10,139 nt of DNA, taken from NCBI GenBank assembly GCA_002716645.1, contig PBBR01000009.1, positions 93,332 to 103,470 of the forward strand, read 5' to 3'. This document shows, piece by piece, positions 1 to 6,468 of the stretch. The translations under genes and the position numbers were made by a program. The DNA comes from Chloroflexota bacterium. GTDB lineage: Bacteria > Chloroflexota > Dehalococcoidia > UBA3495. Within the stretch, counting starts at the first letter, position 1. The number at the start of each line of letters is the position of its first letter. Under the pieces are notes generated by a model, which made no database searches, was not told where the DNA came from, and worked only from the letters and a program-made list of their open reading frames with translations.

Positions 1-63
1 TTAAACGACCACTGGCTGCAACTAAAGACCTTAGTCCGCGAATATTTCACAATAGAAATCTAG
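1..63 (+). CDS. Possible 3' end of an upstream gene (unidentified)
   Basis: Frame 1 is open from the window edge to a TAG at 61-63 and gives a 20-residue tail ending REYFTIEI. Frame 3 is also open from the edge, to a TAA at 117-119, giving a tail ending GFKHSYP, so the sequence does not decide which frame, if either, is real. Frame 1 is slightly preferred because the frame 3 tail would run through the promoter at 88-116. The piece is too short to assign to a family. Confidence 0.2.
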   Translation, partial: LNDHWLQLKTLVREYFTIEI

Positions 64-87
64 CCAATAAAATCTTTCAACCGCTGA

Positions 88-116
88 TTGACGAGGGTTT
101 TAAGCACAGTTATCCT
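88..116 (+). promoter_or_regulatory. Sigma-70-type promoter for the hydrolase operon
   Basis: A TTGACG -35 element (88-93) and a TATCCT -10 element (111-116) are separated by exactly 17 bases. Transcription would start near 122-124, leaving a leader of about 22 nt that still contains the G-rich ribosome binding site at 132-138. The TTG of the -35 box is also an in-frame possible start codon of the downstream gene. The promoter makes that long start unlikely, because the codon would lie upstream of the transcript. Confidence 0.65.
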
Positions 117-144
117 TAAAAAAATTGCGGCGGGGGGTGATTTC

Positions 145-1893
145 ATGACCCAATACAAAGTGATCAGAGAAAGAAACGTAATGGTTCCAATGCGAGACGG
201 TACTTGTCTAGCAACAGACGTATTCCGTCCTGACGCTCCCGGCAGATTCCCGGTGCTTGTGAACAGAGGCCCCTATGGTAAAGACAGTTATGTAGAAAAT
301 CCACACCACTCCGTATGGTATTTCCCAGAACATGGATACGTAGTATTAAGCCAGGATTGTAGAGGCAGATTCGAATCAGAAGGCGACTACGATCCATTAT
401 TCCAAGAGTCGAATGATGGATGGGATACGGTTGAATGGGCTGCAAGACAGCCCTGGTCCAACGGTCGGGTCGCTACAACTGGCCAATCCTATCTGGCAGC
501 TACCCAATACACTCTTGCCACAGCAGACCCGCTACCTCCCCACCTTCAAACAATGGCACCGGTATCCGCATCTTCTGACTTTCATCAGAGCTGGGTGTAT
601 CACACAGGCGGAGCTATGGAGTGGGGATGGATGGTGCCTTACGCCATCCTAAAAGGCCGAAACACCCTTGAGCGGGCAGGATTAAATGACCTATTGTCTG
701 AAATGGACAAGTATGTGCTAGAACCTGGAAACTTTGGCCAACCATTAACAGACGAATGGTACCAGCATTTGCCCTTAAGGGACTGGATCGAGCGCCTAAA
801 AGAGGCCGCCCCATATTTCCATGAGTATTTCGACGAGGAACTGGATGGCCCATACTGGTGGAAAATCGGATTAAAACAGCATCTTCAGAGAATCAACATA
901 CCCATGTTCCATATCAGTTCGTGGTATGACATTTTCCTGGAAGGTGCCTTGACCGCCTTTTCAGAGATCAGCGAAAAAGGTGCCACTCCCCTCGCTAAAG
1001 AAAATCAGAAACTGCTTGTTGGCCCTTGGGGACATATACGCCCCTTTACAGAGCCGAACACAGGCGGCTGCGGAGATATCGACTTTGGTGAGGCAGCAGC
1101 TATTGAACTACACGAGCACTTACGACGTTGGTTTGATCATTGGTTAAAAGATGAAGACACCGGATATCTCGATGAACCCAGTGTAAACATATTTGTTATG
1201 GGAGAAAACCAGTGGCGGCAAGAAGACGAGTGGCCTCTTGCTAGAACCCATTACACAAAGTTTTATTTGCACGGAGATACCCCGGCAAATTCCAAAAATG
1301 GTGGCGGATATTTGTCGACAGTCCCACCGGGTGATGAAAAACCAGATGAATACATTTACGATCCAGAAAATCCTGTACCAACCAAAGGTGGCAACACTTT
1401 GATAATCCCCTTTGGAGTAGCCAACCAAGCAGAAAATGAATTGCGGGATGATGTTTTGGTGTACAGCACTCCTCCTTTAGAGAAAGACACTGAAATAACC
1501 GGTCCGATCAAGATGCACTTATTCGCAGCAACCAGTGCGATCGATACAGATTTCACAGCCAAACTGGTTGATGTACATCCGGATGGATACTCGCAGAACT
1601 TGCAGGATGGGATAGTCCGTACCCGGTATAGAACTTCGACTGCACAACCTTCTTTCGTTGAGCCAGGACGGGTGTATCCATACGTAATAGATCTATGGTC
1701 TACAAGCCACCTAGTCAAAAAGGGGCATCAAATTCGAGTCGACATATCTAGTAGTAATTTTCCGAGATTCGACCGAAATCCCAATACTGGGGCTAACCTA
1801 GGAGTGGACAGCAAACTAGAAAAGGCAAAACAAACGGTTTATCATACCAGTACGTACCCATCACATATGGTGCTGCCACTTATTCCAAGATAA
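145..1893 (+). CDS. CocE/NonD family serine hydrolase (acyl esterase/amidase type)
   Basis: This 582-residue protein is an alpha/beta hydrolase of the CocE/NonD family, which cleaves ester or amide bonds; the substrate cannot be read from sequence. The catalytic set is visible: oxyanion Tyr44 in RGPYG, nucleophile Ser115 in GQSYLA, Asp262 in SWYDIF and His297 in GPWGHI. Positions match the cocaine esterase layout closely. Residues from about 330 to 580 form the X-Pro dipeptidyl-peptidase C-terminal jelly-roll domain, with the typical DTDFTAKL and GHQIRVDISSSNFPR motifs. The usual G-x-S-Y-x-G nucleophile elbow ends in Ala here. The ATG at 145 is chosen because GGGGGTGA precedes it at suitable spacing and the conserved fold begins soon after. 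The frame extends up to TTG at 88, but that codon is part of the -35 box. No signal peptide is seen, so it is probably cytosolic. Its stop codon directly abuts the next gene. Confidence 0.93.
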   Translation: MTQYKVIRERNVMVPMRDGTCLATDVFRPDAPGRFPVLVNRGPYGKDSYVENPHHSVWYFPEHGYVVLSQDCRGRFESEGDYDPLFQESNDGWDTVEWAARQPWSNGRVATTGQSYLAATQYTLATADPLPPHLQTMAPVSASSDFHQSWVYHTGGAMEWGWMVPYAILKGRNTLERAGLNDLLSEMDKYVLEPGNFGQPLTDEWYQHLPLRDWIERLKEAAPYFHEYFDEELDGPYWWKIGLKQHLQRINIPMFHISSWYDIFLEGALTAFSEISEKGATPLAKENQKLLVGPWGHIRPFTEPNTGGCGDIDFGEAAAIELHEHLRRWFDHWLKDEDTGYLDEPSVNIFVMGENQWRQEDEWPLARTHYTKFYLHGDTPANSKNGGGYLSTVPPGDEKPDEYIYDPENPVPTKGGNTLIIPFGVANQAENELRDDVLVYSTPPLEKDTEITGPIKMHLFAATSAIDTDFTAKLVDVHPDGYSQNLQDGIVRTRYRTSTAQPSFVEPGRVYPYVIDLWSTSHLVKKGHQIRVDISSSNFPRFDRNPNTGANLGVDSKLEKAKQTVYHTSTYPSHMVLPLIPR

Positions 1894-2367
1894 ATGAAAC
1901 GAGATGAGATTATGCCAGATACGAACAAGATATTTACTGATGACCAGAGCGACCTCTTAACAGAAGTACTTAACCGGATCGTACCTGCTAACGGAGATCT
2001 ACCTAGCGCAGGCGATCTAGGAATCGCCGTATTTATAGAATCAGCTGTTAATGCCAATCCGGCTTTGAGAAGACTATTTACAGAGGGACTTACACAAATA
2101 GTCATAGCAGCCAGCCAGAATGGAAATGATTTCTCAAAATTATCGGATGCCGCCAAGGACGAAGTCCTCAAAGAGGTCGAATCCAATAACGCAACATTCT
2201 TTTCAACACTAGTCCGCCAGTGCTATAACGGCTATTACACAAACGATGGCGTCTTATCCACTATTGGTTATGAAGCGATAAGCCCAGAAGATTACGTATA
2301 TAAACCTATAGATGAAAGCCTGCTGGCACCCCAGCGGGAAAGAGCTCCATTCTGGACCAAGGTATAA
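1894..2367 (+). CDS. Gluconate 2-dehydrogenase subunit 3-like protein
   Basis: This 157-residue protein has the pattern of the gluconate 2-dehydrogenase subunit 3 family: a VPANGDLPSAGDLG segment (30-43), a helical middle, and a C-terminal FFSTLVRQCYNGYY / DGVLSTIGY block (102-126). Classical members are small subunits of periplasmic membrane-bound dehydrogenases that work with a GMC flavoprotein and a cytochrome c. Neither partner is nearby, and I see no Tat signal or membrane segment, so a cytosolic accessory role is more likely. The first ATG directly follows the hydrolase TAA, suggesting translational coupling. A second ATG at 1912, preceded by GAGATGAG, would give 151 residues and is a credible alternative start. 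Family assignment is fairly sure; the function with this partner is unknown. Confidence 0.78.
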   Translation: MKRDEIMPDTNKIFTDDQSDLLTEVLNRIVPANGDLPSAGDLGIAVFIESAVNANPALRRLFTEGLTQIVIAASQNGNDFSKLSDAAKDEVLKEVESNNATFFSTLVRQCYNGYYTNDGVLSTIGYEAISPEDYVYKPIDESLLAPQRERAPFWTKV

Positions 2368-2384
2368 TTAAGTAGTCTAAATAC
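2366..2384. repeat. Left flank repeat: 10-bp inverted arm plus 8-bp direct repeat
   Basis: AATTAAGTAG (2366-2375) is followed after one base by CTAAATAC (2377-2384). The right flank of the next gene carries the exact reverse complement of the 10-mer, again one base before the same 8-mer in the same orientation. The arm overlaps the last two bases of the previous gene's stop codon. Confidence 0.5.
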
Positions 2385-2408
2385 ATCTTTTATCAACTGC
2401 GTAGTATT

Positions 2409-4133
2409 ATGATTTCTGATACTTTCGAAGAACGTTGGGAACAATCTGTACAAGGGATGAAGCTTGAACGTTTCATGCCCCATACATCAGCCGCTTCACA
2501 AGACCTAACCTTCCGGATTAGTAAAACATCTCATCGGGTGATAGAGACTAGCATCACCCTATTGTATGGATCGGGGAAGTTTTCAAATCTTTTACATTTA
2601 CACGACAATTACGGTTTTTTATATAGTAATGTTCTATTCGGCGACATAAACCATACAGTATCTTCCCTAAAAGAAATCGCTGGAACCAGCCACAAATGGG
2701 ACCTTATCTGCGGTTTGTTCCCAATGGGTGCAAGAATAGAAAACGCCGTTTACGAGTCGTCAATACATAATATGCTTTGCGCATTGCCGCTATTGTCTGA
2801 AAACGGGATTGGTGTTTTTTTTCTTACTCCGATGAACCTCAGAAGATCTGATATTAGAAAGATTATTGCGGACCATGATGTCTATCTTCAAGCTATTATA
2901 GGATTGCCTCAAGAATTTCTGCGACCCGTAGCATCAGTTTCCCTAAATATGGTGATAGTTGGAAAGAAATACACGGATCACGAGTTCATAGCAGAAATAA
3001 AGCATGCCGACGATCTCCAAACCATTTTCAGTAATTACATAAATAACAAGAATACAGAGTCCTTAGCGTCGGGAATAGTTCAAACATCCGGTTCCCAAAC
3101 TATTCCCTTTTATCGTTTACAAGAAGCATTATCCAACATGCCTTCCGATTACCAGAACTTCCCACGAAAGACATTGAAGGACTTATCAATAGAGATAAAC
3201 GCGTGTCCAGCAGGAAAGACATTCCAAGAATTCTCGGGCTCTTCTTATGTATATGTCCCCGCCATTGGTACATTAACTGGATATACATCAGTAGAATTTT
3301 TGAAGAATAAACATCAGAATTATTACCAAATCGTGGTGGACAGAGAGAAAATCGACCCTCTATATTTAACAGCATATCTGGAGTCACCGATTGCTGACCT
3401 CATCCACGAAGAACACCTAAATGAGCACACTGGCGCAATACCAAGGTTAAGCAAATCTGCCATTGGAGAATATACCGTAGTAGTCCCTCCTCTGCAGAAG
3501 CAAACGGAGATAGCATCTTCTTACGCAAAGTTAGTGCAAGTAGAAACAGCAATTAAGGACATCCGAGCAGGATTATCTCTCAATCCGATATCCGACAAGG
3601 CATCCCTAGACAGAATTGATCAGATCCATTACATCGCCGGCGAATTAACAGATGCTGACAGGGTTTTGACTGCTATTCGAAGCGGTGAGTCAAAAACAGT
3701 CGAATATAAACAAACTTTAAGTCTAGACATAACAAAAAAAACGAAAGAGGCGTACATATCTGATGAAGTCATAAAAACGATAGCCGGATTTTTGAACACA
3801 GATGGAGGAATGCTATTGGTGGGTATAGCCGATAACGGAGATATTATTGGCCTTGGTGATGAGATCTCACGATTTGATAAAACCGAAGACAAATTTATGA
3901 CACGATTTAGAAACTTATGGACTAGTTCCATCGGAGTCTCTGTAAATCAATTAATTAACGCCAGACTAGTAGACGTCAGCGCACAAAAGATATTGCTTGT
4001 TGACTGTTCCCCGTCAACTGAATCTGTATTTGTGCGCGATAGAGATTTCTACATAAGAACTAACCCAGCTACGCAAAGGCTAGAAGGGCAACAAATGCTG
4101 AGTTACATAGAGTCCAGAAAGGCCCAATTGTAA
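2409..4133 (+). CDS. Methyltransferase-like / HsdS-like / AlbA_2 fusion protein
   Basis: This 574-residue protein appears built from restriction-modification parts. Residues ~40-190 resemble the N6-adenine methyltransferase core of HsdM: LLYGSGKFS (51-59) aligns with the SAM motif CGSGGF, and WDLICGLFPMG (97-107) aligns with the catalytic stretch that normally reads NPPY/F, so the active site looks lost. LPLLSENGIGVFFLTP and IIGLPQEF follow as in HsdM. Residues ~250-395 resemble a type I specificity half-subunit: target-recognition segment, DPLYLTAYLES, GAIPRLSKSAIGEYTVVVPPLQKQ, then a coiled-coil-like helix. Residues ~424-570 are an AlbA_2 (Schlafen-type) domain with SGESKTVEYK, IAGFLNTDGGMLLVGIADNG and a C-terminal FYIRTNPATQRL block. 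The start lies in a 41-nt gap with a weak ribosome site; ATG 2457 is an alternative. The gene is visibly more AT-rich than its neighbours. No restriction nuclease or HsdR is adjacent. AlbA_2 is the surest domain; the overall role is unknown. Confidence 0.85.
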   Translation: MISDTFEERWEQSVQGMKLERFMPHTSAASQDLTFRISKTSHRVIETSITLLYGSGKFSNLLHLHDNYGFLYSNVLFGDINHTVSSLKEIAGTSHKWDLICGLFPMGARIENAVYESSIHNMLCALPLLSENGIGVFFLTPMNLRRSDIRKIIADHDVYLQAIIGLPQEFLRPVASVSLNMVIVGKKYTDHEFIAEIKHADDLQTIFSNYINNKNTESLASGIVQTSGSQTIPFYRLQEALSNMPSDYQNFPRKTLKDLSIEINACPAGKTFQEFSGSSYVYVPAIGTLTGYTSVEFLKNKHQNYYQIVVDREKIDPLYLTAYLESPIADLIHEEHLNEHTGAIPRLSKSAIGEYTVVVPPLQKQTEIASSYAKLVQVETAIKDIRAGLSLNPISDKASLDRIDQIHYIAGELTDADRVLTAIRSGESKTVEYKQTLSLDITKKTKEAYISDEVIKTIAGFLNTDGGMLLVGIADNGDIIGLGDEISRFDKTEDKFMTRFRNLWTSSIGVSVNQLINARLVDVSAQKILLVDCSPSTESVFVRDRDFYIRTNPATQRLEGQQMLSYIESRKAQL

Positions 4134-4135
4134 GT

Positions 4136-4154
4136 CTACTTAATTGCTAAATAC
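4136..4154. repeat. Right flank repeat: inverted partner arm plus 8-bp direct repeat
   Basis: CTACTTAATT (4136-4145) is the perfect reverse complement of the 10-mer at 2366-2375. CTAAATAC (4147-4154) repeats the left 8-mer directly, with the same single-base spacing. Together the two copies bracket the methylase-like/AlbA_2 gene within a few tens of bases. Confidence 0.5.
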
Positions 4155-4179
4155 TATCCCACTCATATATCGAAAACGA

Positions 4180-4386
4180 CTACAGAATGACCACAGCTTT
4201 TTCTAACGCCGCCCTTGGGATAATCCATCGAGTGCCCCACTTAATCCCCGGTATGTCACCTTCGGCAAGGCCTTGGTAAACCTTTTCTTCTGGAATTTCT
4301 AATAGGCTTGCAACTTCCGTAGGAGCAAAAACTATTTTCTCTTGCCCCGGAAGTAATCGATCAAACCATTCTTGATTATCTGCCAT
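4180..4386 (-). CDS. Excisionase/MerR-like helix-turn-helix DNA-binding protein
   Basis: This 68-residue protein carries one small winged HTH of the excisionase (HTH_17) type. FAPTEVASLLEIPEEKVYQG (20-39) gives the two helices, and GDIPGIKWGTRWIIPRAALEKA (43-64) gives the wing and the closing helix, with the family's 'G-(K/R)-x-G-x-R-W-x-I-(P/K)-R-x-A-L' pattern. It should bind DNA as a small regulator or accessory recombination factor; the target is unknown. The ATG at 4386 is preferred because AGGA lies five bases upstream. A TTG start at 4419 would add 11 residues but has no clear support. The gene converges on the fusion gene with a 46-nt gap, and it lies 139 nt downstream of the AAA+ ATPase on the same strand. 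No integrase is in the window, so an excisionase role in the strict sense is not implied. Confidence 0.75.
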   Translation of the reverse strand: MADNQEWFDRLLPGQEKIVFAPTEVASLLEIPEEKVYQGLAEGDIPGIKWGTRWIIPRAALEKAVVIL

Positions 4387-4525
4387 ATAAATCCTGTTCA
4401 GATATGCAACCCAAATCAAAGCTAATCATGTTATAGACGACAGTTTAAGCTTTTATAGGATTACATAACCTAGAGAATTTCCGACGGAGTTTTTAGAGTC
4501 TGAGGACCAGGCTAGCTAGATAATA
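4387..4525. other. Intergenic gap between HTH gene and ATPase gene
   Basis: These 139 bases hold no plausible coding frame. The - strand offers TATAAC and TATAAA hexamers that could act as -10 boxes for the HTH gene, but neither has a convincing -35 at proper spacing. I see no hairpin followed by a T-run, so no intrinsic terminator for the ATPase gene is apparent. Confidence 0.4.
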
Positions 4526-5926
4526 TTACCGACGATAAACATTTCCGACCGGTGTTCTCTCACAGTTTAATCGCCTGCTAAGGTGCAGTCCCTCAAGAAT
4601 AAATTCGATAGCGGCTGCCACGATTTCCGGACGACTATCATCAGTCAAAACTGCCACTGCTCCCGACAAACCGCTAATGCTGTTCAGCATATCGGGATAA
4701 TTCTTGGAAGGTTCATCGCTCCCAGTGAGAGCTGTATTGCCAATATCAAAAGAGTCTACTATTTCATCAAGATTAGTATCAGAGAAATACTTGGTGAAAA
4801 TCTCGATTACAGCCCTCTTGATCAAGTCTTCCATTAATCGACCTTCACTGCCTTCTTCAAAGGTTTCAAGCTCGATTTTCCCGCTCAACGAAGCCATAAT
4901 GTACGGAAGGTCACTCACCCTGGGGCACGATATTTCCTGACCTTGCCGTATCGTCCTTCGAACTGCGTTACTGAGCATAGTTTCGTAATTCGCGATAGAT
5001 GCTCTAACACTGACTCCAGATCTTTGATTGATTTCCCTACTGCTTCTGGCCTGATAGGTTACTTCGGCTAGCACTTCTTTCATAAACTGCGGGATTACTA
5101 GTGTTTCTTCATCAGGGAATTTACTCCGCTCCTGATCCATTATGAAAATCTCTTGTTCTAACGTTTGGGGGTAATGTGTATGTATCTGTGACCCATATCG
5201 ATCTTTTAATGGAGTAACAATACGCCCTCTATTCGTATAGTCTTCGGGATTAGCAGTTGAAACTACATAAACATCGAGAGGGAGTTGCACCCGGTAACCT
5301 TTAATCTGCACATCCCTTTCTTCCATAAGGTTGAACAGTCCCACCTGGATCCGCTCAGCTAGATCAGGGAGTTCATTGATACAGAATATCCCTCTATTTG
5401 TTCGAGGAACTAATCCGAAATGAATCGCTAATTCATCACCTAAATAGCGTCCCTCAGCGATTTTAATAGGATCTATTTCCCCAATTAGGTCTGCTATAGA
5501 AATATCAGGAGTGGCCAATTTTTCTGAATATCTGTCGCTTGGAGTTATCCAATCAACTGGTAAGTCGTCTCCTAATTCAACAGCTTTTTCCCTGCATCCA
5601 TAACAAATCGGCTTATAGGGATCGTCATTAATCTCACATCCCGTTACTACCGGTATATAGGGGTCGAGTAAATTGACAAGTCCTCTAATTAATCTGGATT
5701 TCGCCTGTCCTCTTTCGCCTAATAAGATAATATCCTGTCCAGATAACAAGGCATTTTCCAATTGCGGGATCACTGTATTTTCAAATCCAATTATCCCTGG
5801 AAAAACCTCTTCCTCAGCTTTAATCTTGTTAATTAAGTTATTGCGGATTTCCTCACGTACCGGAACAACCTTGTAGTCTGATTCTTTCAATGCCCCCAAT
5901 GTACTTATCTGAGGTTTCGAGGCCAT
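4526..5926 (-). CDS. BchI/MoxR-like AAA+ ATPase (magnesium chelatase-type)
   Basis: This 466-residue protein is an AAA+ ATPase of the helix-2-insert clade related to magnesium chelatase BchI and MoxR. Visible elements are Walker A GERGQAKS (70-77), a Walker B-position GIFCINELPDL (179-189) with Asn in place of the usual Asp, sensor 1 STAN (223-226), arginine-finger candidate Arg243 in TPLKDRYGSQ, and sensor 2 Arg308 in GVSVRAS. A Cys cluster (97, 108, 111) in GCEINDDPYKPICYGC is typical of this ATPase subgroup as I recall it and could bind metal. Such ATPases usually act with a VWA-domain partner as a remodelling or metal-insertion pair; none is present in this window. ATG 5926 is chosen because AGGAG (5938-5934) precedes it by seven bases; the longer TTG start at 5962 is less likely. 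It is probably cytosolic. A role in chlorophyll synthesis is not implied. Confidence 0.88.
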   Translation of the reverse strand: MASKPQISTLGALKESDYKVVPVREEIRNNLINKIKAEEEVFPGIIGFENTVIPQLENALLSGQDIILLGERGQAKSRLIRGLVNLLDPYIPVVTGCEINDDPYKPICYGCREKAVELGDDLPVDWITPSDRYSEKLATPDISIADLIGEIDPIKIAEGRYLGDELAIHFGLVPRTNRGIFCINELPDLAERIQVGLFNLMEERDVQIKGYRVQLPLDVYVVSTANPEDYTNRGRIVTPLKDRYGSQIHTHYPQTLEQEIFIMDQERSKFPDEETLVIPQFMKEVLAEVTYQARSSREINQRSGVSVRASIANYETMLSNAVRRTIRQGQEISCPRVSDLPYIMASLSGKIELETFEEGSEGRLMEDLIKRAVIEIFTKYFSDTNLDEIVDSFDIGNTALTGSDEPSKNYPDMLNSISGLSGAVAVLTDDSRPEIVAAAIEFILEGLHLSRRLNCERTPVGNVYRR

Positions 5927-5988
5927 TTCCACACTCCTAATTCTTACAGATAATCTTGCCAATTAACTTAAGCACAGCCTAAAAAGTT

Positions 5989-5997
5989 AGTATAGCA
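5989..5997 (-). promoter_or_regulatory. Extended -10 promoter for the ATPase gene
   Basis: On the - strand the sequence reads TGC-TATACT, an extended -10 (TGn plus a near-consensus hexamer). It would start transcription near 5982 and give a leader of about 55 nt before ATG 5926. No good -35 is seen, which fits an extended -10 promoter. Confidence 0.45.
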
Positions 5998-6033
5998 TTT
6001 ACTGAACGATAGAATTTTTCCATATCATATCCA

Positions 6034-6062
6034 TACACACTAAATACTTTATCCTCTATAAT
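6034..6062 (+). promoter_or_regulatory. Sigma-70-type promoter for the ykvA-hemW-selB block
   Basis: A perfect TATAAT -10 (6057-6062) lies 17 bases after TACACA (6034-6039), which matches four of six -35 positions. The transcript would begin near 6068-6070, about 13 nt before ATG 6082, with GGGTG at 6071-6075 as a possible ribosome site. The spacer contains CTAAATAC (6040-6047), an 8-mer also found at both flanks of the fusion gene. Confidence 0.6.
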
Positions 6063-6081
6063 TAAAACTAGGGTGTTTTAG

Positions 6082-6456
6082 ATGTTTCATGGCCTTGGAC
6101 TCCGAATATTGCTGCTATTGATCCCGCGGTTTCTGCCGCGGGCTATACGCTACATCATTCTCATTCGAAAACTCATCTTTGATCGACGCGTCAACATAAT
6201 ACTCAGAGCTTTGGTTCCACTAGCTTTAATATATTCGATTGTCCCATTCGACATGGACCGCCTAGGCTATATCGGCCGATTCGATGACGCCATTATCCTA
6301 GGGTTAGCAGCCTTCATCACTGTGAAACTGGCTCCTCAAGACATTAAAAACGAACACCTAGGTATAGATCCGCGGCCAAAACGACCAGAAGACGATGACC
6401 CTTCAAATGTTGTAGACGGATCATCTAGAAACATGGACGACGATGAACAATCATAA
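6082..6456 (+). CDS. YkvA/DUF1232 family small membrane protein
   Basis: This 124-residue protein has the DUF1232 (YkvA) core: DRRVNIILRALVPLALIYSIVPFD (34-57), then the LGYIGRFDDAII segment (61-72) that corresponds to the family's 'Y-x-x-x-P-x-D ... G-x-x-D-D' signature. Hydrophobic stretches at about 8-33 and 38-56 suggest membrane association. The family's function is not established. The C-terminal ~40 residues (from about 86) form a hydrophilic tail rich in Asp, Glu, Pro and Ser that is probably disordered and cytoplasmic. The gene is first behind the promoter at 6034-6062 and ends 12 nt before hemW, so the two are likely co-transcribed. Confidence 0.75.
   Translation: MFHGLGLRILLLLIPRFLPRAIRYIILIRKLIFDRRVNIILRALVPLALIYSIVPFDMDRLGYIGRFDDAIILGLAAFITVKLAPQDIKNEHLGIDPRPKRPEDDDPSNVVDGSSRNMDDDEQS
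6123..6142 (+). repeat. GC-rich 7-bp inverted repeat inside the ykvA-like gene
   Basis: CCCGCGG (6123-6129) and CCGCGGG (6136-6142) form a perfect 7-bp stem with a 6-nt loop, about 40 bases into the coding region. It is partly explained by two Pro-Arg codon pairs (ccg cgg) in the PRFLPR segment. Confidence 0.45.
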
Positions 6457-6468
6457 AAAGTCATTCAC

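Noticed and set aside
2409..4133. Working type I restriction-modification system
   Set aside because: The catalytic NPPY/F motif is replaced by LFPM and there is no HsdR or other nuclease gene next to it. The two R-M-like segments are also in one chain with AlbA_2.
4126..4146. Imperfect hairpin at the end of the fusion gene (CAAT..TAAG / CTTA..ATTG) as a terminator
   Set aside because: The stem is AT-rich with a two-base bulge and is not followed by a T-run, so it does not look like an intrinsic terminator.
4526..5926. Magnesium chelatase for bacteriochlorophyll synthesis
   Set aside because: No chlorophyll genes are nearby, and the NELP Walker B and Cys cluster point to a different BchI-like subgroup.
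5926..5962. Longer TTG start for the BchI/MoxR-like ATPase
   Set aside because: ATG 5926 has AGGAG seven bases upstream, whereas the TTG has no such site and the 12 extra residues carry no conserved feature.
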